Of a DNA stretch of 7,968 bases, positions 1 through 5,564 are shown piece by piece. This DNA comes from Limnoraphis robusta CS-951. GTDB lineage: Bacteria > Cyanobacteriota > Cyanobacteriia > Cyanobacteriales > Microcoleaceae. Position numbers and translations under genes: made by a program. Below the pieces are notes generated by a model that saw nothing but the letters and a program-made list of their open reading frames with translations, had not been told where the DNA came from and made no database searches. The first letter of the stretch is position 1, and the number at the start of each line of letters is the position of its first letter. The stretch spans positions 1 through 7,968 of the forward strand of contig NZ_LATL02000050.1 in NCBI RefSeq assembly GCF_000972705.2, given 5' to 3'.

Positions 1-805
1 AGCAGTTTGTTATATCTTTGAGAAGCACAACCAAAAACAGCAAGAACTCACCCAGTTTAATTTATTAACCTCCTCCTTTGCCGCCTCAGACTTTAATTTG
101 CGTTTCGATTGGCAAAACCGGGAGAAGCGGTTTGCAGCTTATCGGGTCTTGCGTCTGTTAAAACCCAGTGATTTTTTACAATCCATCGCTTTAATCGATA
201 GCTACACTCAACGGATGGAAGCAATAGAAAAGGGAAGTTCTGCCGATCAACTCCCCTCGGTGAGTATGAGTCGGAATCGAATCTTGAATTTAAGCCAAGA
301 CCAATATCAAAAATGGTCGGAACCGATTTCTATTGGGTTAGAAAAAGCCGCACGGTTTTTACACGAACAGGCAATTTTTGACGCGGATGATTTACCCTAT
401 CCCATGCAATTGGTGGTGATGGCGCCGTTATTTGTTCTTTTGGGAGAACAGGTCAAGTTAGATTGGGTGAGAACTCAAGTTTTACAATGGTTTTATTGTG
501 GTGCGGCATCGGGAACTTATTCACGGGGAAGGGAAGGAAAAGCGGCAAAGGATTTGATTGAAGTTCCCCAGTGGTTGCAGGGTGGAAATGTACCCGCAAC
601 GGTACTCGAAGCTTTTTTAACGGAGGAACGGTTGCAGAATTTAACCAATTCTCAGGGTTCAACCTATCGGGCAATTTCGGCGTTGTTAAGACGGGAAGGG
701 GCGTTAGACTTTTTCAGTGGAGAATCGATCTCTCTCCAAGAAAAAGGTATTGGAGGAAAACCCAAAATGGGATGTGGCGTATTTGTCCCTTTTAAGCATA
801 GATAG
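1..805 (+). pseudogene. DUF262 (GmrSD-like) protein fragment fused to Cas6 C-terminus
   Basis: The frame is open from base 2 to the stop at 803-805 (267 codons), so the gene begins left of the window; the TTG at 98 is not a real start. Visible residues match the middle of DUF262 proteins: an FEKHN stretch, LLTSSFAASDFNLR (family form: FELLTASFAAxxFxLR), then LRLLKPSDFLQSIALI, an FYCGAASGTYSRG segment and YRAISALLRREGALDF. DUF262 is the GmrS-type NTPase/ParB-fold domain of modification-dependent restriction and other anti-phage proteins. The conserved part after GALDFFSG, which normally leads to an HNH-type HxIFP region, is missing. From about base 719 the sequence switches to a Cas6 C-terminus. 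Both identities come from remembered family patterns. The protein is probably non-functional, although its frame is open. Confidence 0.72.
719..805 (+). pseudogene. cas6: C-terminal remnant of cas6 (MYXAN/Cmx6 type)
   Basis: The last 28 codons of the fused frame read GESISLQEKGIGG followed by KPKMGCGVFVPFKHR. This is the typical end of Cas6 of the MYXAN branch (ESLxLQxxGLGGxRxMGCGxFVP, a glycine-rich RNA-binding loop near the C-terminus). Cas6 cleaves pre-crRNA. The remnant stops at 805, directly before cas8a1, which is where cas6 sits in this operon type. The N-terminal ~170-190 residues are absent and are replaced in frame by DUF262 sequence. A deletion joining two neighbouring genes is the simplest explanation. 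Confidence 0.65.
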
Positions 806-807
806 GA
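804..807 (+). promoter_or_regulatory. Ribosome binding site of cas8a1, overlapping the cas6 stop
   Basis: AGGA lies six bases before the ATG at 814 and overlaps the TAG stop (803-805) of the upstream frame. This tight packing indicates that the cas6 tail and cas8a1 belonged to one operon. Confidence 0.55.
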
Positions 808-813
808 CAAGAA

Positions 814-1515
814 ATGACTGCAACTTCAATTCAATCTAAGATCTACCTTCATCTTGACGCATCCGATACTACCCTGATTCATCGTGCAGGAATATTAGGA
901 TTATGGATGACCTTAAAGCAACTCGAAAAACGATTTCCTCACCCATCGCAACGTCTAGGAAAACTCTCATGGGAATTGACCCCAAACAGCATTAGTCTGG
1001 ATTGGGAAGGGCAGGATAAGGCTGTCTTGGATTGGCTACTCAAACAAGCATTTCAAATCGATGAGCGAGGCTTAATTTCATTAACAGGGTTAGATCCTCA
1101 ATCGATGTCCTTAATCAATAGAGTTCACTTGCAAGAAGTTTTGAGTCAAACTTTATTACAATACAACAAAAATTTAACCTCAATCGCTAGTCAATATAAA
1201 GGTTTAGGAATCAACATTGAGAAAATTGCACCTTATTTATTTCTCGAAATTTTGATAACCCTTTCGATCCCCTGGCAATTCTATTTATTGCTTAAGGTCA
1301 ATGCGAATGATGCCAATCATTCGGTCAATTTCAACAAATTCTCTGGCAATGTGAACCCCATACAACCATCTCTCCCTTCAGTATTCGTTGGAAAGTTCGC
1401 TATCAGTTCCAAGAACAAGGAGAGTCAGTTTACGAAAAATGGGATGAAGTTCAAAGAATTCGTATCCCACAAAATAAGAGTCACAATGCCGAGGATTATA
1501 TTGATGATGATGTGA
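814..1515 (+). pseudogene. cas8a1: Cas8a1/Cmx1 (DevT), N-terminal part only, running into cas7
   Basis: Cas8a1 is the large subunit of the type I MYXAN (Dev) Cascade complex. The start at 814 has a good ribosome binding site. Residues 1 to about 130 look like the family N-terminus: LHLDASDTTLIHRAGILGLW, a KLSWELTPNSISLDW strand region, AFQIDERGLISL, and VLSQTLLQYNKNL (family form: LQxTLLxFLQHNK). Complete Cmx1 proteins are roughly 500 residues or more; this frame has 233. After about 1210 I no longer recognise Cas8. From 1311 onward the same DNA reads as Cas7 in another frame, so the last ~68 residues are an out-of-frame product. An internal deletion that removed most of cas8a1 and the start of cas7 explains this. 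The exact junction, somewhere in 1210-1320, cannot be placed by eye. Confidence 0.68.
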
Positions 1516-2114
1516 TGGGATTTATGGAAACCGAAGCGGCTAAAAAAAATCAAAAAGGTACAATTAATGCTCGTCGAGGAGCGTTGGGAATAAATCGTGC
1601 TATTTCTTTGACTCCTTACGATGGAACCACTTTTACATATTACAATAGTCGAGAAAAAGACAATCTTTCTATTCACCGCACAAATGTACATAACACCTGC
1701 TATCAATATTGCTTTGCGCTAGATTCAAATCACCTTATTAATAAATCTCGTATCATTAATGTGATCGATGCTTTGATTAATCTGGGTCAAGTCGGTGGAC
1801 ATTATAACGACTCTTTGTTCGACTTTTCCCCAGAAAGTGTTGTTTTTAGTTGGACCAACGATAATTCCCCTCGATTTCTTTACTGTTTTCAACAGGATGA
1901 TGAGAATCAGAAAGTCATTGCTCCCAAATTAGTCGAACAAGTGGATGGGGGAGATATTGAAGCCAAAGAATTATGGATTGGTGGAGAAATTGTCAATCAA
2001 CTCAAAATTGAAAATGCTCATATTTTTAAAGTAGTTAAAAACATGGCAGAAGAACTTAAGGACAAAATTATTCAAGATTTAGATTTGAAAATATCAACAT
2101 CAGAGTCGGATTAA
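1311..2114 (+). pseudogene. cas7: Cas7 (DevR family), start lost and out of frame
   Basis: Cas7 is the crRNA-coating backbone subunit of Cascade. An open stretch follows a TGA at 1308-1310 and ends at the TAA at 2112-2114. It begins FGQFQQILWQ and continues EPHTTISPFSIRWKVRYQF, matching the DevR/Cas7 N-terminal region (TLQKxxWxGxxHTTVSAEAIRWAxR). Later come RRGALGINRAISLTPYDG and, near the end, LINLGQVGGHYNDSLFDFSP with SVVFSWTNDNSPRFLYCF, the usual DevR C-terminal core. The conserved start (LxGTxLTPxGxxxNNRGExxGN) is missing or scrambled upstream, and no ATG begins before 1512. An ATG at 1512 would give 200 residues without the N-terminal strands. The stop lies five bases before cas5. It is probably inactive. 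Confidence 0.72.
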
Positions 2115-2287
2115 AAATTATGAAATCGGTGACTATTTATATTGATGTTCCCACAGCTACCTTTCGCCAATCTCATGCTAGAGAGTATGGGAAGACTTAT
2201 CTCTATCCACCTCACTCAACGGTGTATGGACTCTTACTTTCTTTGGTTGGAGAAATGGATCTCGAAAAGCATTGTGGTGTTCAACTG

Positions 2288-2295
2288 GCGATCGC
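2288..2295. repeat. HIP1 octamer (one of five in the window)
   Basis: GCGATCGC occurs here and at 3775-3782, 4967-4974, 5459-5466 and 7114-7121. This octamer is strongly over-represented in many cyanobacterial genomes and supports the host assignment. The copy inside cas5 and the absence of any in the IS element fit an old resident operon with a newer insert, though the numbers are too small to prove it. Confidence 0.85.
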
Positions 2296-2548
2296 AATGC
2301 TCTCTCAACCTGCCAAATCTAAAACCATTAGGACTGTACATCGCTTTAAGTTTAAACTCAAAAATCACGAAGGGAATAAGCGACCAGATTATCAAGAAGT
2401 ATTAACGGATATTCGTTTTATTGTGTGGGTGAAGTCAAACCAAGACAAAAACAATCCAAGTTTACCAGAAAGACTTGAACAAGCATTATTAAATCCTGAC
2501 TCGATCAAACGATGGGGTGTACTGTACTTGGGGGAAAGTGATGATTTA

Positions 2549-2740
2549 TTGACATACTCCCCATTTCTAAAGAAAGGGGATTCTCCAAGCCTCACGGCTT
2601 TGGATTACTGATTCATTGACAACCCTTACAGCAAGCTAGTTTCCTAACCTACTCTTTGAGGGGTTCGTCTCCCCAGTCGTTCATCCCATTTCAGAGATAG
2701 TTTCGGTATGCCCTACCGTACTTGAGAAAAAAATGCTTGA
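2549..2740 (-). ncRNA. Omega-RNA (reRNA)-like segment of the IS element
   Basis: In IS605-family elements carrying tnpB, the DNA before the right end is transcribed into the omega RNA that guides TnpB. Read on the minus strand, this segment has a series of stems in that position: CGGTA/TACCG (2704-2708 with 2714-2718), GGGG/CCCC (2660-2663 with 2671-2674), AAGCC/GGCTT (2587-2591 with 2596-2600), and the end hairpin at 2559-2579. The order and the general look resemble other cyanobacterial tnpB 3' regions I remember. The 5' limit is a guess. A guide would come from host DNA just past the end (2548 downward), that is, from cas5. There is no tnpB here, so any activity would need one in trans. 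Confidence 0.45.
2559..2579 (-). repeat. Right-end hairpin of the IS608-like element
   Basis: Outer arms CCCC (2559-2562) and GGGG (2576-2579) pair. Inner arms TTTCT (2564-2568) and AGAAA (2571-2575) pair around a two-base tip, and A2563 is unpaired (a bulged T on the minus strand). On the minus strand GAAT lies directly 5' of the hairpin, which is the right-end guide tetranucleotide I recall for IS608 and fits the TCAA cleavage site. The plan is identical to the left-end hairpin, while the inner stem has different but compensating bases. Confidence 0.8.
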
Positions 2741-2905
2741 TTCTCTGTACTTGGTGCTTTAAGGTTTTATATGGCCAAAGCATTCAGAGCAAGAACCCCG
2801 TACCTTAAGTTTTCAAGGTTCATTGCATCGATTAGATGCTGGGTTTTTCAACTGGTTGAATACCCTGCCAGTAGAGTTATTCTAGCATTAGAAAGAGCCT
2901 TATAT

Positions 2906-2926
2906 CCCCATACCTGAAGGTAGGGG
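2906..2926 (-). repeat. Left-end hairpin of the IS608-like element
   Basis: CCCC (2906-2909) pairs with GGGG (2923-2926). TACCT (2911-2915) pairs with AGGTA (2918-2922) around a two-base tip, with A2910 bulged (T on the minus strand). On the minus strand the four bases 5' of this hairpin are CACG. They differ from the AAAG guide of IS608, so the cleavage site/guide pairing at this end is not textbook. Confidence 0.8.
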
Positions 2927-3041
2927 CGTGTGCGGCAAACTTTGGGTAATTTTTCATCAAGCTGGAAAACTTGCTAAAGACAATGGAGAGTTAGCCGAAG
3001 AACCGATTAAACTGACGCTGAGGATCAACAAATCTATATAG

Positions 3042-3234
3042 CCCAGAAGAAAGTAAATCTGTGCCGGGTAATATCTGTTTGAACATTGACTCATCTGACG
3101 CTCTCAATTTTAAATATTGACTAAACCGGGGTAAACTAGAGACTTTCATCCAGTGGATATCCAAACGTTCTCAGCCCCATCTATTCCCAAAATCATCAAG
3201 ACGACTCTCATTTGAACATCAAGGACAAAGACTC
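3042..3234 (+). promoter_or_regulatory. Upstream region with possible promoter for the 3235 gene
   Basis: After the restored cas5 stop, 193 bases separate the cas wreck from the next gene. TTGACT (3086-3091, one mismatch to the -35 consensus) lies 17 bases before TTTAAA (3109-3114, four of six matches to the -10). AAGGA (3221-3225) is a good ribosome binding site nine bases before the ATG at 3235. The promoter is only a pattern match; the ribosome binding site is firm. Confidence 0.3.
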
Positions 3235-3819
3235 ATGAAAAACTCTTCCCCTTCCCCCAAAATTCAAGCTGAGATGGATTTACTGGATGCACTGTTTGAT
3301 AGCGATCAGCCCTATGCTTGGAACTTCTCTGAATTTGACTCAGAACTCGATCTTTGTGAACTCGACGAACAACTCGCCCTCTGTGATTGTTTAACCGACG
3401 AAGATGTACAACAGAGGTTACAAACCCTACTGACTCAAGTCGAAGATTTATGGTCTGTCACCACTCTAGAAAAATCTCTCCTGCGAAAATTTGCTGACTG
3501 CGTTCCTCAACACCTACTCCAACAACTCGCTCAAAACGCTATCCGCCTCAAGCAACAAGTCGGTCATGTGTCAGCTAGCTTCGCCGAGCAACTGGTACAG
3601 TGTACCCAAGAGATCTTACCGCACTGGCAAGAAGAAGACTTACAGGTTTTAGCCCGTCCCTTTGCCTACGCGATGCGGGGAGGAGAAACCGAACGACTGG
3701 AATCTACCCTAAATACTGCAACCGCAGTACAATGGCAAGACTTATCTGACCTCGAACAAGCAAGAATGGGTTTAGCGATCGCCCGTTATGCCTTAGCAGA
3801 ATTAGAACAAAATTCTTAA
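3235..3819 (+). CDS. Cyanobacterial conserved hypothetical protein, acidic, cytoplasmic
   Basis: This gene encodes 194 residues, starting at an ATG with AAGGA nine bases upstream. I recognise it only as a cyanobacterial hypothetical family, known to me from segments such as LQVLARPFAYAMRGG (about residues 138-152) and LSDLEQARMGLAIARYALAE (about 171-190). The N-terminal third is very acidic (clusters of D and E, including ELDLCELDEQLALCDC). The rest is predicted helical by its leucine/alanine/glutamine pattern. There is no signal peptide, membrane segment or known catalytic motif. The next gene on the same strand is a sigma factor 511 bases downstream, with IS debris in the gap; originally they may have been closer. 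A role in regulating or partnering that sigma factor is a guess from position only. Confidence 0.85.
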   Translation: MKNSSPSPKIQAEMDLLDALFDSDQPYAWNFSEFDSELDLCELDEQLALCDCLTDEDVQQRLQTLLTQVEDLWSVTTLEKSLLRKFADCVPQHLLQQLAQNAIRLKQQVGHVSASFAEQLVQCTQEILPHWQEEDLQVLARPFAYAMRGGETERLESTLNTATAVQWQDLSDLEQARMGLAIARYALAELEQNS

Positions 3820-4047
3820 CCGTCTTCAGCATCACAACAGTCAACTCCAGAATCTTTGAAGTCGAGCAAGCCCATCGGAATCTGTCCAATATCTTGGCTC
3901 TCACACCGAACTCACACCCGCTCATCAAGCTCGAAGTCTGAATTCTTCCTGAAATACAAGCCTCTAAAACGCCTGTCTCACTCCTCAAGCGCAATGCTTG
4001 ACCGTTTTCTCGAAAAAACTTCTCCTCCATTCCTGAGCGCTAGGATA

Positions 4048-4161
4048 GAAAGAGAACGAGTGTTCAATTGTAAGAATTGCGGTGTAAGCATTGACCGTGA
4101 TTTGAATGCGAGCCTAAATTTAGAATTGATGCCGGAGGCTATTCGGTTTAAGCCTGTCTGA
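4048..4161 (+). pseudogene. tnpB: C-terminal relic of an IS605-type tnpB
   Basis: About 37 codons ending at TGA 4159-4161 read RVFNCKNCGVSIDRDLNASL and NLELMPEAIRFKPV. This is the end of TnpB, the RNA-guided nuclease of IS200/IS605 and IS607 elements and the ancestor of Cas12. It contains the second CxxC pair of the zinc ribbon and the DRDLNA motif, which carries the third RuvC aspartate. The first CxxC pair and everything before it, normally more than 300 residues, are missing. The open frame extends back to about 3856, but that part is unrelated. It cannot be active. It is on the opposite strand to the element in cas5 and is a separate, older insertion. Confidence 0.75.
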
Positions 4162-4183
4162 CCGGGTACTGCCGACAGTCCGG
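4162..4183 (+). other. Hairpin just after the tnpB relic
   Basis: CCGG (4162-4165) pairs with CCGG (4180-4183), and ACTG (4168-4171) pairs with CAGT (4176-4179) around a CCGA loop; two bases are unpaired on the 5' side. A short GGTG/CACC stem follows (4184-4187 with 4191-4194). The position directly 3' of tnpB suggests remains of its omega-RNA region. Confidence 0.4.
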
Positions 4184-4205
4184 GGTGAGGCACCGAACGA
4201 AACAT

Positions 4206-4227
4206 TAATACGGTTTATACCGTGTTA
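4206..4227 (+). other. Nine-pair hairpin, IS end or terminator-like
   Basis: TAATACGGT (4206-4214) pairs over all nine positions, one of them a G:T wobble, with ACCGTGTTA (4219-4227) around a TTAT loop. It could be the right-end hairpin of the old tnpB element or a structure before the sigma gene. No run of T follows directly, so a standard terminator is unlikely. Confidence 0.4.
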
Positions 4228-4330
4228 TATCAGTTTTCGATAGCAGCTAGCGTTTAAGCGTGCATCTGGCTCCTTGTTTGAGGAAAAATCCAGTTGTACA
4301 TCTTTTCAAACCCCCGAAATGGATGGATTC

Positions 4331-5518
4331 ATGCGTCCTCGTCAAGGCTTGATTGAGACTTTTTCCACGTTCATACAATTTACAGAGGATTATTTTAACA
4401 GTTGGGTGACTGACCCTAAACTGCGTCGCAGTATGGATCGCTGTCTAAAGACACAGCCCCAATCTCCCGGATCAGAAAAGTTTTGGGTGCATTATTGGCA
4501 TAAACAGTGGCAAACGGCATCCTCAACCGCCCAAGCCCATTTACTGGCCTACCTGCAAGAAGCTTGCTACTGGAGCGCTCGTAAAACGGTGAAAGCAGGC
4601 TTTGCCGGGATGAATTTGAGTCTTGCAGATTTATTTCAAATCGCCCTCACCCAAGCTGAACGCATTCTCAATGGATTTAACCCTGATCGCGGTTCAACGC
4701 TCAAAGATTACGCCAGCGTTGCTTTTAAGTCAATCATTCGGGATATTCTTCGCCAACGCCGAGAAACCGATATTTGTAGCGACTGGGCGCTCTTACGAAA
4801 ACTTAGTCAGAAGCGACTGCGAGAATCTCTACAAAACGCCGGAATTAGCTCAGAAAATCAACTAGAAGAGTATATTTTGGCTTGGACTTGCTTCAAAACC
4901 CTCTATGTCCCCGCTCAAGCCACTGGAAGCCGTCAACTGACGAAACCTGATCCGGCAACCTGGGAAGCGATCGCCCAACTGTATAATCAACACAAACAAA
5001 CGCAATTATCCCAACACATCCCATCCGGTTCTCCCGCCACTCTCGAACGTTTGCTGACTCAATGTGCTAAATGGGCCAGACTCTATCTTTATCCGGCTGT
5101 CAGTTCCCTAAATATCCCCAAAGCAGAGGGAGAGACGCGAGAAATTGTTGAGGACATCCCCGATCCCAGTCAGCCCATGTTAGCGGAATTAATCGCCCAA
5201 GAAGAAGCCCAAGATCGACAAACCCAACAAACCCAACTCAAGCAAATTCTAACGGACGCTCTCGCACGCCTCAAGCCTGACGTTTTACAAATTCTGCAAC
5301 TTTACTACGCTCAAGAGTTAACCCAGCAGCAAATCGCCCAACAACTGGAGATCCAGCAATATACTGTTTCCAGGCGCCTCAGCAAAGCCAGAGAAGCCCT
5401 CCTCAAAGCCCTCGCCCAATGGAAACAAAACACTTTAGGCGGAGATTTAACCTCAGAAGCGATCGCTGAGATTAGTATACTTCTAGAAGAATGGTTACAC
5501 AGTTACTCGTGGGAATAG
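4331..5518 (+). CDS. Sigma-70 family RNA polymerase sigma factor, cyanobacterial type
   Basis: Sigma factors direct RNA polymerase to promoters. From the ATG at 4331 (MRPRQGLIETFSTF, the start I remember for homologues) the product has 395 residues. The same frame is also open from a TTG at 4274 and an ATG at 4319; none has a clear ribosome binding site, so the start is uncertain. A sigma-2-like stretch covers about residues 110-170 of this product (ILNGFNPDRGSTLKDYASVA and IIRDILRQRRETDICSDWALL). Region 4, a helix-turn-helix, is near the C-terminus at about 311-365 (LKPDVLQILQLYY, then LTQQQIAQQLEIQQYTVSRR). The middle, about 170-280, is unusual for ECF factors, and the whole belongs to a long cyanobacterial branch outside the principal group. 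In other cyanobacteria I recall this gene next to a DUF1822 gene; here a GH13 gene follows after 46 bases. Target genes are unknown. Confidence 0.85.
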   Translation: MRPRQGLIETFSTFIQFTEDYFNSWVTDPKLRRSMDRCLKTQPQSPGSEKFWVHYWHKQWQTASSTAQAHLLAYLQEACYWSARKTVKAGFAGMNLSLADLFQIALTQAERILNGFNPDRGSTLKDYASVAFKSIIRDILRQRRETDICSDWALLRKLSQKRLRESLQNAGISSENQLEEYILAWTCFKTLYVPAQATGSRQLTKPDPATWEAIAQLYNQHKQTQLSQHIPSGSPATLERLLTQCAKWARLYLYPAVSSLNIPKAEGETREIVEDIPDPSQPMLAELIAQEEAQDRQTQQTQLKQILTDALARLKPDVLQILQLYYAQELTQQQIAQQLEIQQYTVSRRLSKAREALLKALAQWKQNTLGGDLTSEAIAEISILLEEWLHSYSWE

Positions 5519-5564
5519 CTGCTTCCTCGATTACCATAAAAACTGAAAATTATCAAGGTGATTA

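Larger units (their letters stand above)
2549..2945 (-). mobile_element. Non-autonomous IS200/IS605-family (IS608-like) element, 397 bp
   Basis: Both ends carry the hairpin type recognised by HUH transposases (TnpA) of the IS200/IS605 family: four C:G pairs, a five-pair upper stem and a single extrahelical base (T on the minus strand). On the minus strand the left end is preceded by TTAC (2949-2946), 19 bases before its hairpin. The right end finishes with TCAA (2552-2549), and the last A lies ten bases beyond its hairpin. As I recall, IS608 uses the same two cleavage sequences and the same spacings. No target duplication is expected or seen. No tnpA or tnpB frame is present in the 397 bp, so movement would need a transposase supplied elsewhere. 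It sits inside cas5, which reads on correctly when it is removed. Confidence 0.82.
2120..3041 (+). pseudogene. cas5: Cas5 (DevS/Cmx5), interrupted by an IS608-like element
   Basis: Cas5 caps the 5' handle of crRNA in Cascade. The ATG at 2120 follows cas7 by five bases; the ribosome binding site is weak, suggesting translational coupling. Residues 1-143 (2120-2548) show the family pattern: IYIDVPTATFRQSHAREYG, YLYPPHSTVYGLLLSLVGE, TIRTVHRFKFK and a WGVLYLGESDDL stretch. The element begins at 2549; read through, it adds 20 foreign residues and a stop at 2609-2611. Removing 2549-2945 joins the TTA codon ending at 2548 to GTA at 2946. The frame then continues LVIFHQAGKLAKDNGELAEE and so on to TAG at 3039-3041, giving 174 residues. 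The unbroken join supports both the boundaries and a recent insertion. I do not recognise the last 31 residues as a standard Cas5 end, so the 3' part may already have been altered. Confidence 0.75.
3820..4330. other. 511-base gap holding a tnpB relic and hairpins
   Basis: No intact gene is visible. Bases 3820-4047 show nothing I recognise on either strand; the open frame from 3856 has no family resemblance before about residue 65. Bases 4048-4161 are the tail of a TnpB gene, and 4162-4227 hold two hairpins. Bases 4228-4330 precede the sigma factor gene and contain no clear promoter. The relic probably marks an old IS200/IS605-type insertion whose other parts have been deleted. Confidence 0.6.

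Noticed and set aside
1311..1515. Programmed -1 frameshift joining Cas8a1 N-terminus to Cas7
   Set aside because: The overlap of the two frames lacks a canonical X XXY YYZ slippery heptamer; the run of five A near 1435 is preceded by G. Most of Cas8 and the Cas7 start are also missing, so decay is simpler.
1425..1706. Minus-strand open frame of 93 codons
   Set aside because: It lies wholly opposite clear cas7 coding sequence and resembles nothing known.
2392..2595. Minus-strand open frame crossing the cas5/IS boundary
   Set aside because: It spans the insertion junction and reads the complement of cas5; it is a chance frame.
2549..2945. CRISPR array or CRISPR leader next to the cas genes
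   Set aside because: There are no regularly spaced direct repeats. The repeated structures are two transposon end hairpins.
3116..3133. TTGACT ... TAAACT as a promoter
   Set aside because: The two boxes are only nine bases apart. The pair at 3086/3109 is spaced better.
3704..4030. Minus-strand open frame of 108 codons
   Set aside because: It overlaps the end of the conserved hypothetical gene, has low-complexity composition and no ribosome binding site or family resemblance.
3856..4047. Upstream part of the frame leading into the tnpB tail as a real gene
   Set aside because: It has a TTG start and a serine-rich, featureless sequence with no TnpB similarity until about 4048. It is probably chance open sequence.
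4206..4227. Rho-independent terminator
   Set aside because: The stem is good but is followed by TATCAG rather than a T run, and it is not directly behind an intact gene.
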